A stretch of DNA of 64,000 nucleotides from JAGVSZ01 sp019137045 (lineage in GTDB: Bacteria > Pseudomonadota > Gammaproteobacteria > Burkholderiales > SG8-39). The notes under the pieces were generated by a model. The model had not been told where the DNA came from. It saw only the letters and a program-made list of their open reading frames with translations, and did no database searches. This document shows positions 1-7,398 of the stretch, in pieces; positions within the stretch are counted from its first letter, which is position 1; each line of letters begins with the position of its first letter. Made by a program: the position numbers and the translations under genes. The stretch spans positions 68,881 to 132,880 of the forward strand of contig JAXMFT010000014.1 in assembly GCA_046347635.1 (NCBI GenBank), read 5' to 3'.

Positions 1-2
1 GC

Positions 3-101
3 AAACATTCCGTGTACGTCAACCGTCTGACCGGGAAGGTATCGACCGTCCCGCGTCATCGCGAGATCAACGACTTCCTGGCTCGAAAAGATCTGTCGTG
101 A
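3..101 (+). pseudogene. hicA: HicA-like toxin, C-terminal fragment (5' end outside window, frame-shifted tail)
   Basis: The reading frame entering from the left edge encodes the HicA/YcfA tail, with VYVNRLTGKVSTVPRHREIN followed by DFLARK. HicA toxins are dsRBD-fold mRNA interferases neutralised by HicB. The frame ends with KDLS and a stop at 99-101. Removing one A from the AAAA run at 86-89 would restore the usual family ending (RKICRDLG), so a one-base insertion probably altered the tail. The start and any HicB partner lie outside the window. attC1 follows directly, so this was the cargo of the first visible cassette. Confidence 0.6.
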
Positions 102-125
102 TCTCGGATCCCCGATCCATAAGAC

Positions 126-226
126 GCCCAACCCCGCGTTCGAGCGGATGGCCGCAAGCGCGCTTCGCTTGCTTGCGGTGCCCTCCTCGCTTCGCTCGTC
201 GGCGCCCCTGAACCGCAGCGTTGGGG
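126..226 (+). repeat. attC1 (hybrid family A/B)
   Basis: It starts with GCCCAAC (126-132) and ends with GTTGGGG (220-226). The left arm (GCGTTCGAGCGG) is family A, but the right arm (CCCCTGAACCGC) is family B, so the inner L boxes pair poorly. Confidence 0.85.
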
Positions 227-266
227 TGCGCATGAAGCCAAGCGCCCCCGGATCTGCCGACTTGGT

Positions 267-893
267 TTGTGGCGCCACTTTCCGCCAGCGCCCGTCGCGC
301 TACTGATCGGTTCCGCGCTTTGGTACGCGTTTGCGTTCGGTGCTGACGGCTTTGGTACCCGGCTCCTTTGGCAGAGCGTGATCGCCCTGTACACCAGCCT
401 CGCTTCCTACGCGCTGTCGCCGCCGGTGTTCGCGTTGATCCGAACGCGCCGGTTTGGCACCGTTTCACCAGCTGCATCAGCAGTCGCAGTCGTGGCTACC
501 GCCATCGCCTTCATCGTTGCTTTTCTGTCATGGCAGACGGTAGGCTCTCTACTATCGATCGCACTCGCCGTGCTGCTAGGCGTTTCGCTAAATGCGCTCG
601 TGTTCTCACGGCTCACGTCCGCCCCTAACCCGCGGTTCAGGGGCGCGCCGGCCAACGGGGCCAGCCCGGTACCACGCTCGTCGGCGCCCCCGAACCGCAG
701 CGTTAGGCCCCGCAGACCATGCGAACGGTGGTCCGTCTCGTGCTCTGGAACGGCGGGTTCGCGCTTGCGATCCTGGCTTTGTTGGCGGTCGCCGCGACCT
801 TTCGTATGGACATGCTCGCCTTCGGCCTTCCGGGGTATTTGCGCTATGGGTCGACCATGCTGGGTGCAAAGTTCGCTCGTCGCAGGTCGGTGA
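267..893 (+). CDS. Cassette-encoded multi-pass membrane protein, reads through attC2
   Basis: Unrecognised hydrophobic protein. About 122 residues precede the attC, with four predicted membrane segments (for example VALLIGSALWYAFAF, VAVVATAIAFIVAFL and SLLSIALAVLLGVSLNALVF). The frame opens with TTG at 267; an ATG at 232 with better cassette spacing is in another frame, so an indel near 260 is likely. The frame misses the TAA in the attC2 R'' box and runs through the whole attC into the next cassette, adding about 86 low-complexity Arg/Pro/Ser residues. The biologically meaningful part probably ends at about 629. Function unknown. Confidence 0.45.
   Translation: MWRHFPPAPVALLIGSALWYAFAFGADGFGTRLLWQSVIALYTSLASYALSPPVFALIRTRRFGTVSPAASAVAVVATAIAFIVAFLSWQTVGSLLSIALAVLLGVSLNALVFSRLTSAPNPRFRGAPANGASPVPRSSAPPNRSVRPRRPCERWSVSCSGTAGSRLRSWLCWRSPRPFVWTCSPSAFRGICAMGRPCWVQSSLVAGR
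623..708 (+). repeat. attC2 (family B)
   Basis: CCCTAAC (623-629) to GTTAGGC (702-708), 86 bp. Arms GCGGTTCAGGGGCGC and GCGCCCCCGAACCGC pair well. Confidence 0.9.
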
Positions 894-1258
894 TCATTAC
901 CTGCGCGGTCGTCAGCGTCTTCGTACTCATCCAGATCGCCGTGTTCGTGTTCTTCGCCTGGTGGCAGCGCGGATTCGGCAATACGCAGTCCTCTACCGAG
1001 CAGGTATTGATCATCTATGTCATTGTCAGCCCGGAACCTTTGTCATCGGCTGGATTCTTGCGAGCCAAGCTGCGCACTGCCGTCGCAGCCGGCAGAACCC
1101 ATGACCAACAAGCGTCTATCCTTCGCGGGGCTAACCCGTCGTTGCACCTGACTGGCTACAGCGGGCTTCGCCTGCTTTCGCCGGCGCAGGTGAACTCAAC
1201 GTTAGGCGGATCGGGAAGATGGAGCACAGATGACGAAGGCGGAGAAAGCGGTACGTGA
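719..1258 (+). CDS. Cassette-encoded two-TM membrane protein, reads through attC3
   Basis: It starts with ATG 11 bases after attC2. It has two clear membrane helices near residues 10-32 (LALLAVAATF region) and 60-84 (VIITCAVVSVFVLIQIAVFV). A soluble tail of about 55 residues precedes attC3. No family was recognised. As in the cassette to the left, the frame does not stop at the attC but continues through it to 1258, so the last 40 or so residues are attC-encoded. Either the native stop was lost by an indel or the product really carries an attC-derived tail. Confidence 0.45.
   Translation: MRTVVRLVLWNGGFALAILALLAVAATFRMDMLAFGLPGYLRYGSTMLGAKFARRRSVIITCAVVSVFVLIQIAVFVFFAWWQRGFGNTQSSTEQVLIIYVIVSPEPLSSAGFLRAKLRTAVAAGRTHDQQASILRGANPSLHLTGYSGLRLLSPAQVNSTLGGSGRWSTDDEGGESGT
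1129..1207 (+). repeat. attC3 (about 79 bp)
   Basis: GGCTAAC (1129-1135) to GTTAGGC (1201-1207). GTTGCACCTG on the left pairs with CAGGTGAACTCAAC on the right with extrahelical bases, which is normal attC architecture, in a family different from A and B. Confidence 0.85.
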
Positions 1259-1461
1259 GGTGCTGGATTACTGTTTAGGCGTTGAGGTGAGCGCACATAC
1301 CCGGCACAACGGCCCTTGAGACTCTGAGCTACGCCGAGCCGCTGAAGGAGGACATACGGAAGCTGATGCGGACCCAAATCGATTGGACCGCACCCGGCTC
1401 GGTGCATCGTATCCAGCCCGATGAGCTGGACGGAGTACTAGAGGGGCGGGAAACGAGGTGA
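1230..1461 (+). pseudogene. Small hypothetical cassette protein, frameshifted
   Basis: ATG at 1230 opens MTKAEKAVREVLDYCLGVE and stops at 1317-1319. Another frame carries the plausible continuation LSYAEPLKEDIRKLMRTQID to TGA at 1459-1461. Joined, they make a charged protein of about 75 residues with no recognised domain. Its stop overlaps the GTG start of the next gene (GTGA at 1458-1461), so the two were probably translationally coupled partners, as in a two-gene defence or toxin-antitoxin cassette. That pairing is inference. Confidence 0.4.
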
Positions 1462-1969
1462 CCGATGGGTTTCAGCAGCTGAAGTCACAGGCTCTTGTCG
1501 CCCTTTGGGGAGGCTCGAGGTCCTGGCCGAAGACCTGTTTATGTGGATCGCCGAGTTCCCAAAGTCGCTCGACCACCAAAGCGTTTCAGACACTCAGAGT
1601 GTCCTTTGCCGATTTCATCCGTGCTGACGGTCTCGCATTCGTTCGTTGTATCAAACTACGTGGGTTCCCTACCGGGCGCGCGCGGAATGGGGTGACCAGA
1701 TTTGAAGCAACGATACAGCCCCTCGGGTTGTCGGGCCCCGTCGATCCAGATGTAGCTCGCGCGATTTATGAGCTACATCTCCTTCGTAACTTGATTGTGC
1801 ATCAAGCCGGTCAGGCCGATCTCAAGTTCCGTCAGACAGAATTCGGCGCAGGCTATCCGTTGGGGAAAAGGTCTATCTCCATGACATCCAGTTTCGAAAC
1901 TACGTTGCCGCTGTTTCTGCCTATGGCCATACTGTGCTGGACAGGGTCACACAACGCGCATCCGCCTAA
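1458..1969 (+). pseudogene. HEPN-like cassette protein, multiply frameshifted
   Basis: Starts GTG in a 4-base overlap with the upstream gene. Three frames together give a protein of about 170 residues: LEVLAEDLFMWIAEFPKS in one, FADFIRADGLAFVRCIKLRG to LHLLRNLIVHQAGQADLKF in a second, and GEKVYLHDIQFRNYVAAVSA in a third, ending at the TAA of the attC4 R'' box. The segment RNLIVHQAGQAD resembles the RNxxxH-type motif of HEPN nucleases (RiboL-PSP-HEPN-like). Family placement is by eye. At least two indels make it inactive unless the assembly is wrong. Confidence 0.4.
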
Positions 1970-2065
1970 CCCCGCGTTCGAGCGGACGTCCGCAAGCGCG
2001 CTTCGCTTGCTTGCGGTGCCCTCCTCGCTACGCTCGTCAGCCGCCGCTCAACGCGAGCGTTAGGC
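1964..2065 (+). repeat. attC4 (family A)
   Basis: GCCTAAC (1964-1970) to GTTAGGC (2059-2065), 102 bp. GCGTTCGAGCGG pairs with CCGCTCAACGC leaving one extrahelical C. It is the reference for family A. Confidence 0.95.
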
Positions 2066-2068
2066 ATC

Positions 2069-2653
2069 ATGAGCCAGCGCTTCCCTGATAGCCACAGTAT
2101 CCGCATGCACAATGGTTGCGGTTATCGCTTCCGCCCCCTTGCAGCGCCCGGTCAGTAGGAACGGAGAGGACTGCGCCAAGATCAGGGCACCGCAAACCTG
2201 ATCAGGCGGTGGGTTCACTCTTGCTGGGTAGATTGGCAGGGCGAAGTGCCGAGCCGAAGGCGGGAACTGGTTTCCATATCAAACGCGTTGTCGCCTCGGT
2301 CTCACCGTCGCGGATGTAAAGGTCCAATGCGAAGCGCAAGGTGGGGCTTGGGGGCGTCATGGCGGCAATGTCGAGCACTGTTTTTGAGGAGCAAAGAGCG
2401 ACCTGTCTCGCCAACGGCGGTCAGTGGGTCCGCATGGGTATCTTGCAGGCCATTGGCTGTCTGCTGCCGAGCCGAAGACGGCGGAAGGCCCTGCACGAGT
2501 TCTTCGCAATGCCAGTTCGAAGTGTTTGCTTCTAGCCGGCCTTCGTCGCCGGGGGCCGAAGTAACTGGCGAATGCGCGAGGACAACAATCGATTTGGCTG
2601 TAGGGCGTTCGTCGAAGACGAGGCGTTTTGTACAGGGGCCGTGCGTCGATTGA
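2069..2653 (+). pseudogene. Cysteine-rich repeat protein, decayed
   Basis: ATG at 2069 soon stops (2156-2158). Downstream, different frames carry two copies of a C-x3-GG-x-W-x3-G motif: CEAQGGAWGRHGGNVEHCF at about 2321-2380 and CLANGGQWVRMGILQAIGC at about 2403-2460. These are followed by DGGRPCTSSSQCQFE and a final GECART...FCTGPCVD-like segment ending at 2653. Spaced Cys and GGxW motifs suggest an exported disulfide-rich domain protein. At least three frame changes are needed to read it. No name is offered. A long reverse-strand reading across the same bases lacks these motifs and was not adopted. Confidence 0.4.
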
Positions 2654-2666
2654 CGTTGATATTGAT

Positions 2667-2762
2667 GCCTAACAGCGCGCTCCAACCGGACACCCCGCAA
2701 GCGTCGCTTGCGGGTACTTCCTCACTACGCTCGTCGGCCGCCGCTCAACGCGAGCGTTCGGC
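2667..2762 (+). repeat. attC5 (hybrid)
   Basis: GCCTAAC (2667-2673) to GTTCGGC (2756-2762). The left arm GCGCTCCAACCGG would need CCGGTTGAGCGC on the right, but the right arm is family A (CCGCTCAACGCG). Confidence 0.85.
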
Positions 2763-2765
2763 CCC

Positions 2766-3129
2766 ATGAAGAGGCATCGGTGGTGGTGGGCCCTGTCGGT
2801 GTCGGCAATCGCCGGCGCAATGATCTGGGCCCTGTCACCGCTCCTCGTGGAGCACAGCGAACCGTGGGATGCTGATGGCTACTTCTACGTTCTTGCTCTC
2901 ATCATCGCGGGGCTGCTCACCGGTCTGCTTGCTCCCCGACCGCTATGGGCGCACTACGTTGGCGCACTCGTGGGGCAGCTCGGGTACAGGTGGTCTTCTT
3001 ACGTGTTGGCCCGCTATTTGTACTTGTGGCGCAGCGTTCTTGCTCGGCTACTCGCTCATATTCGTCGTTGCAGCGGGGCTGGCTGCACGACTGCACGCGC
3101 CCACGCGAGCGCCGTCGGTTCATGTCTGA
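2766..3129 (+). pseudogene. Cassette membrane protein, frameshifted
   Basis: ATG at 2766, three bases after attC5. The N-terminus (WALSVSAIAGAMIWAL) and the segment FYVLALIIAGLLTGLL are clear membrane helices. The expected third and fourth helices appear in other frames, ending with FLLGYSLIFVVAAGLAARLH and a stop at 3127-3129. Reconstructed, it is a protein of about 120 residues with four helices. In the original frame translation would run on through attC6. Function unknown. Confidence 0.45.
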
Positions 3130-3152
3130 AACGGTCGTTCCCATGTCTTGTG

Positions 3153-3247
3153 GCCGAACCACGCGTTCCAGGGGAGCGCCGGCCAGCGGTGCTGGCCGGT
3201 ACCCTTCTCGCCCGCTCGTCGGCGCCCCCTGAACACGAGCGTTAGGC
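3153..3247 (+). repeat. attC6 (family B)
   Basis: GCCGAAC (3153-3159) to GTTAGGC (3241-3247), 95 bp. Inner arms GTTCCAGGGGAGCGCC and GGCGCCCCCTGAAC pair. Confidence 0.88.
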
Positions 3248-3254
3248 CACTGCC

Positions 3255-3737
3255 GTGGAGCGCTTCATTATCTGCATGCTGATTGGCGCGCTGCTCTATG
3301 GCTTGGGCTATTTGCGCATGCGACTCGGCCGAGCTGGACTGTTCTCGCCCTGCTCGCTGGCGTCGTGATTTTCGCCTTTCTATTGGGCGATCCAGGTCCG
3401 AGCTTGGCGCTGGTGCTTCCTGGGATCTTTACGGGCGTCCTCCTTGGCGCGCTTCTTCATGCGCTTGCCCCCGCACCTGCCCCGACAATTGAGGTTACGC
3501 CCTCCACCGAAACAACGGGCGTCATCGCCTACCAATGCAGACCGCGAATTAGCATTGGTTCCGTACGAATGGAGGACGTGGTGCACCGCGCATCGAATTG
3601 CGTATGGACCGTGCTCAGTGGATCGCGCCGACGGCGAAACCTCTCGCGGTCAGCATGGTTCAATTGCTGATCAACTGCGTGCATGGGCGACCGCGCGCTC
3701 GCTGTCTGCTGATCGTCGGCAGCAATTCTGCGAATGA
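3255..3737 (+). pseudogene. Small membrane protein, frameshifted
   Basis: GTG at 3255 starts a helix (FIICMLIGALLYGLGYL) and stops early. A second frame from about 3335 supplies VVIFAFLLGDPGPSLALVLP and GIFTGVLLGALLHALAPAPA. A third frame supplies a soluble tail (LALVPYEWRTWCTAHRIAYG) to a TGA at 3735-3737. The intact ancestor was probably a three-helix membrane protein with a cytoplasmic tail. No family recognised. Confidence 0.4.
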
Positions 3738-3741
3738 TGCG

Positions 3742-3844
3742 GCCTAACCGGCGGTTCCAGGGGAGCGCGCCGGCCAGCGTTGCTGGCCACGGTACCCTCC
3801 CCTCGCTTTTGCTCGTCGGCGCCCCCTGAACCGCAGCGTTGGGG
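3742..3844 (+). repeat. attC7 (family B)
   Basis: GCCTAAC (3742-3748) to GTTGGGG (3838-3844), 103 bp. GCGGTTCCAGGGG pairs with CCCCTGAACCGC with one extrahelical C. It is the reference for family B. Confidence 0.92.
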
Positions 3845-3884
3845 GCGCATTTAAGGAGGCGCAAGTGTCCATGGGAGTCAATCA

Positions 3885-4136
3885 ATGACAGACGACAATG
3901 GCGAGGCGGTAACGCTTGGCTTGCGGTGATTGGGCGGTCTCTCGCGTTCCTGTGCTTGGCACAAGCCGATCTCCGCGACAAGGACCTGGCAACCCAGGGC
4001 CGCTTTCTTGAAACACTCGGTATGTCACGAAAGACGCCGCTGCACTACTCGGTACTTCATATGCGTCACTGACCGAAATGCTCAGCCGTGCTGCGAAGAA
4101 GAAGGGAGGAAACGTGGTCGCGCGAAAAAACGCTAG
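3885..4136 (+). pseudogene. HTH protein of the TIR defence cassette, frameshifted
   Basis: ATG at 3885. The reconstructed product reads MTDDNGEAVTLGLAVIG, then SLAFLCLAQADLRDKDLAT, then a helix-turn-helix-like segment DAAALLGTSYASLTEMLSRA and a basic tail ending at 4134-4136. Two frame changes are needed. It is the first of three genes between attC7 and attC8. Its end overlaps the next start, which has its own GGAGG ribosome site, implying an operon with the sigma-like and TIR genes. A regulatory or adaptor role is inferred. Confidence 0.45.
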
Positions 4137-4345
4137 GAAGTCCTCAGCCGCGGGAGAATCAGGTGGCACGCGCAGCTTGAGCAGCTCACGCGCCTTCTAG
4201 CCCTTCTCGTTGTCAAAGGAATCACCAGGCGGAGAAAATACAACTATTGTCCGGCGCAGGTTTCGCTAACACGGAGATCGCGGGCCTACTCGGCGTCACG
4301 CCCAATGCCGTCAACGTAGCGTTGCATCGGCTTCGGCAAAAGTAG
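4115..4345 (+). pseudogene. Sigma-70 region-4-like HTH protein, frameshifted
   Basis: GTG at 4115 behind GGAGGAAAC. Frames joined give VARKNARKSSAAGESGGT, then LEQLTRLLALLVVKGIT, then EKIQLLSGAGFANTEIAGLL and GVTPNAVNVALHRLRQK to TAG at 4343-4345. The last segment closely resembles the helix-turn-helix of sigma-factor region 4 (NxEIAxLLGxTxxxVxVALHRLR). Two indels split it. Its position between a small HTH gene and a TIR-like gene suggests a regulatory part of one module. Confidence 0.5.
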
Positions 4346-4523
4346 AAAGCTGCGAGTCAAGTGTCGCGCCGACTGGCTTCAGAATCAATAAGCAGCTCCT
4401 CCAGGCGCGCACAGCAAAAACCGGACTTAGCCAGAGCCGGGTCCTGGCCTGATTGACGCTAAGGTTCGCACCGCACACTTGCCACGCCACTAGCGGCGAT
4501 TGCCGTCGCTGCCGAACGAGGCA

Positions 4524-5197
4524 TAAATATCTCAAGTTCGCTACCGCGGAGGATCTTGGGGCAATTCGTCAATCCGCGATCAACGCGGCGCCCGCGCCAG
4601 ATTGTTGTTCGGCCTGAAGCACCAACTTCGAAAGCGACCGCGGCGGGAAAAAGCAGAAGTAGACGCCCAGCGAAGGGTCAGGCGCGCCGCGGGACCCGCA
4701 GTCTTTGTTGTACACGGTCGAAACCTGGGTGCACGCGACGCGGTATTCCGCATTTGTGAGATCGATCGGTCTGCGACCGTTAGAGTGGTTTCAGGCGCTA
4801 AGACTTACCAGAAGAAGCTCCTTACGTCGGAGAGATACTGGATGCGGCTTTTTCGAGGAGCCGCCGCCATCGTTCTCCTTACCCCAGATGAAGGCGCGTC
4901 TCAAACCCGAGTTTGTTTCGTCAGGAGATACTAAGCAAGAAAAGCAACTTGCCGGCCAAGCTAGGCCGAATGTCTTGTTTGAAGCTGGGATGGCGTTCGG
5001 AAGAGATCGAATTCAACGATTCTCGTGCAGCTTGGCGATACTCGACCGTTTAGCGATGTCGGAGGGCGGCGTGCTTCATCTCAGTGACAGCCCGCCAGTC
5101 GGCAGGAGTTCGTAGCAGAAACTCGCCAATGCAGGCTGTAACGTCGACACCTCCGGCACTGATTGGCTGTCTGCAGGCAGTTTCCAGCGTCCCCTAA
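4524..5197 (+). pseudogene. TIR-like predicted nucleotide-binding effector, multiply frameshifted
   Basis: Pieces in three frames match the TIR-like nucleotide-binding family found in antiphage loci (CAP12/Pycsar TIR effectors): VFVVHGRNLGARDAVFR (about 4703), FVRSIGLRPLEWFQALRLT (about 4755), IVLLTPD-type strand (about 4870), LAGQARPNVLFEAGMAFGR (4950-5008), and DWLSAGSFQRP (5161-5193). Family members cleave NAD+ on infection; here that is inference from homology. The 5' end is uncertain because the segment HKYLKFATAEDLGAIRQ at 4524 may belong to it. At least four frame changes mean it is not functional as assembled. Confidence 0.6.
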
Positions 5198-5251
5198 CAA
5201 CCGCTTCAACACGGACGCCGCCGCAAGCGGCGCGCAGTTAAGCCGTTAGCC
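5192..5251 (+). repeat. attC8 (short, 60 bp)
   Basis: CCCTAAC (5192-5198) to GTTAGCC (5245-5251), with an inner GCCGCCGCAAGCGGC hairpin. It lacks the long variable stem of families A and B. Confidence 0.85.
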
Positions 5252-5272
5252 GCCGAGAAGCATTGCCGCGCG

Positions 5273-5278
5273 TATACT
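5273..5278 (+). promoter_or_regulatory. Candidate -10 of TA copy 1 (TATACT)
   Basis: TATACT lies 25 bases before the antitoxin start in both copies of this cassette (also 8048-8053), embedded in conserved GCGTATACT. No convincing -35 is visible. It suggests that the module carries its own promoter. Confidence 0.45.
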
Positions 5279-5302
5279 GTCGTGGGTTCGTTGAGGTGCG
5301 TG

Positions 5303-5511
5303 ATGAGCAAAGTTGAGAATCTCGAGAAGAGCGAATCCAGCAGCTATCCCCCGAGGAGCTAGCTGAGTTCCGGCGTTGGTACGCCGAGTTCGACGCCATC
5401 CTCTGGGACCGGCAGTTCGAGTCGGATGTGAAAACGGGAAAACTTGACGCGCTCGCTGAAGGCGCTTCGCGCCCGCGCAGCAGGTCAATCCACAAAACTT
5501 TATCACCACGC
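5303..5511 (+). pseudogene. Antitoxin of ParE-like module, copy 1, frameshifted
   Basis: Diverged copy of the intact antitoxin at 8078-8278. ATG at 5303 gives MSKVENLEK, then an indel shifts the frame. The family sequence continues in another frame as LSPEELAEFRRWYAEFDAIL and QFESDVKTGKLDALAEG before a second shift. The cassette (5252-5833) is a near repeat of 8027-8625, so the two arose by duplication or by acquisition of related cassettes. Confidence 0.6.
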
Positions 5512-5751
5512 CTCACCTGACTTCTGGTCCTGCTATCGAGCTCTTCCCGCCGAGGTTCGGGCTCCGCGGACAAGTCTTTCTCCCTTCTAAGGTCCGACTC
5601 GCGGCACCGCTTCGCTCCACTTTAAGAAGGTCGGCAGATTCTGGTCCGCCCGTGTTGGTCTGCACTATCGGGCAGTCGCCGTCGAAGCCCCCGACGGCTT
5701 GTTGTGGTTCTGGATCGGCACGCATGCCGATTACGACAAACTCGTCGGCTA
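5505..5751 (+). pseudogene. ParE/RelE-like toxin, copy 1, frameshifted
   Basis: The parallel of 8275-8529. DFWSCYRALPAEV appears first, then a frame change with loss of the QEL segment, then FWSARVGLHYRAVAVEAPDG and LLWFWIGTHADYDKLVG in a further frame, ending at the TAA of attC9. The family is a small ParE/RelE-type toxin (mRNA interferase or gyrase poison). The lesions differ from those in copy 2, so inactivation was independent. Confidence 0.55.
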
Positions 5752-5833
5752 ACCGCGCGCTCCCAGGGGACCGCTTTCCAGCGAGGTGCGCTTCGCCCCG
5801 CTGTGATGCGGCCCCTGAGCGCGAACGTTGGGC
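5746..5833 (+). repeat. attC9 (about 88 bp)
   Basis: GGCTAAC (about 5746-5752) to GTTGGGC (5827-5833). GCGCTCCCAGGGG pairs with CCCCTGAGCGC. The first TAA is also the toxin stop. Confidence 0.88.
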
Positions 5834-5836
5834 CTC

Positions 5837-6329
5837 ATGAACGAAGCCGAGAATCTCGATCTGGAGTGGCTGTACCTCCGGCGGATGCGACCCAGTACAT
5901 GCTGGTCCGCATGCCATACCCCAATATCGCGGACCTCGTGCATCTGATCTGGCGGAGACAGTTTCACGGGCCACCATCGATTTTCTGATTTCGCGCCTAC
6001 CAGCGGAACAATCCCTGCTTTTCTTCGATCCGGACTTCCCCAGTCCCAGCGATCCCGGCGCCTATATCACGGTCGAGCACGGAGACAGCCGCTACTACAT
6101 CCAGGCAGGCAATCATGGGTGGACTACGGACTGGCGCGCAGTGGAAGCGGCCGCAGCTTCGCAGTATCTGTGGGGATGCCGGAACTCGAACGTGGGCTCG
6201 CCCGATTGTCTGACGCTCTCGCTCGCGAGCGCACGCCCGCGGCGCATGGACGACGATCCGCGATCGATTTTTGCGGTGAAGTTTGCGAAGAGACTGGTGC
6301 AAATCGGGTACGAAAAGTATTCTGGTTGA
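5837..6329 (+). pseudogene. Hypothetical cassette protein, frameshifted
   Basis: ATG at 5837 (MNEAENLDLE). Further frames contribute DATQYMLVRMPYPNIADLVH, ATIDFLISRLPAEQSLLFFD and AYITVEHGDSRYYIQAGNHG, ending at TGA 6327-6329. About 160 residues when joined. Compact alpha/beta composition with aromatic strands suggests a small soluble protein, possibly an immunity-type fold, but no family is recognised. There is no attC between this gene and the next, so both share one cassette. Confidence 0.4.
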
Positions 6330-6340
6330 GGAGAGTTGTC

Positions 6341-6875
6341 ATGAGCTACAGATTAGTTGCTGCCGCAATCAAGGGCGATCAGCTGCTTGCTTTGCCGGAT
6401 GTTATGAACACCGTGGGATTGAAGGGTTATGGTGCACCGCAAAGGGCCGCTGCATGGTCGATGTGGCAGATGAAGTAATTGCCGGATCAGCATCCAGGGC
6501 CACACCGGTCGCCGCTTGCGTGGCAGGGGCTTGGACAATGATACTGAGCGAGGTCATTGCGCTGGCGGCGCTTGGGGGTGACAGAAAGCGCTGACGTCGC
6601 TTGCGCAGTCCCGTGGCTGGAGTTTGTTCTCAGTGGTTGCCGACAGCACCACTGGAATGTATGGCTACCGGCTGGTGGAGCCGGCCGGCACCCGGTTTGT
6701 GTTTGTCGAAGGTGGCCGTGCGGACGAGTCAGGTTCGGCATTCGAGTGCGAGCGCCCGATCGCGGCAGATGACTACTCGGAAGAGAACCTGCTTGATGTG
6801 ATGGATCATCTTGGCCTCGACTTCGAGCAGGGCCTCGAAGAAGCTTCTCCAGTCCTCATCTGGCGGCATGGATAG
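6341..6875 (+). pseudogene. Hypothetical cassette protein, frameshifted
   Basis: ATG at 6341 opens MSYRLVAAAIKGDQLLALPD and stops at 6476-6478. A second frame continues VDVADEVIAGSA and AWTMILSEVIALAALGGD, and a third, SLFSVVADSTTGMYGYRLVE through an acidic tail (DDYSEENLLDVMDHLGLDFE), to TAG at 6873-6875. Joined, it is about 175 residues, soluble, acidic at the C-terminus. It is the second gene of its cassette. Not recognised. Confidence 0.45.
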
Positions 6876-6915
6876 ATGATAACTGGTGCTACTTCGGGCA
6901 CCGAAGTCAGATGAG

Positions 6916-6973
6916 GCCCAACAAGTCGTTCAAGGCGGACGCCTTCGGCGCCGCCTTAACTCCAACGTTGGGC
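6916..6973 (+). repeat. attC10 (short, 58 bp)
   Basis: GCCCAAC (6916-6922) to GTTGGGC (6967-6973), with perfectly complementary R boxes. GTTCAAGGCGG pairs with CCGCCTTAAC with an extrahelical base, around a GCCTTCGGC loop. Confidence 0.93.
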
Positions 6974-6991
6974 GTCAGAAACGTGCTGGCT

Positions 6992-7237
6992 ATGCGAACC
7001 GTCTTTGTAACCGTCTTGGTGCTGATCGTCGCAGCGTTTCAGCTCTACGTCACGCTGCGCCTCCTGCGCTTCAACGGGTACACCTGGGCTCAGAAGCTAC
7101 TTCAGCTTCTCCTCATCTGGCTGATTCCGTTGGCTGGCGCGCTCATCGTCCACTCTGTGATGGCCTTCACCTTACGGCGCCCTCGGCCTGACACCGCCTT
7201 CATCTCAGACCGCGGTGGGAATCCGCCGGGCATTTGA
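6992..7237 (+). CDS. Small two-TM cassette membrane protein
   Basis: Intact 81-residue protein. ATG at 6992 is the first start after attC10; the same frame is open upstream through the attC, but that part cannot be native. It has two hydrophobic segments at about residues 3-22 (VFVTVLVLIVAAFQLYVTL) and 36-58 (LLQLLLIWLIPLAGALIVHS), then a short polar tail. No family recognised. It is the first clearly undamaged cassette gene from the left. Confidence 0.6.
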   Translation: MRTVFVTVLVLIVAAFQLYVTLRLLRFNGYTWAQKLLQLLLIWLIPLAGALIVHSVMAFTLRRPRPDTAFISDRGGNPPGI

Positions 7238-7265
7238 CCAGTGAGGCGCCGGGGATGAGACTGAC

Positions 7266-7367
7266 GCCCAACCCCGCGTTCGAGCGGACGGCCGCAAGCG
7301 CGCTTCGCTTGCTTGCGGTGCCCTCCTCGCTACGCTCGTCGGCCGCCGCTCAACGCGAGCGTTAGCC
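7266..7367 (+). repeat. attC11 (family A)
   Basis: GCCCAAC (7266-7272) to GTTAGCC (7361-7367), 102 bp. Standard family A arms. Confidence 0.94.
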
Positions 7368-7398
7368 GTCTCGATGCCACAGTGCTAGCATCTCTCCC

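Noticed and set aside
2202..2700. Reverse-strand gene in cassette 5
   Set aside because: It runs into attC5, has no family motif, and the forward strand has the Cys-GGxW motifs.
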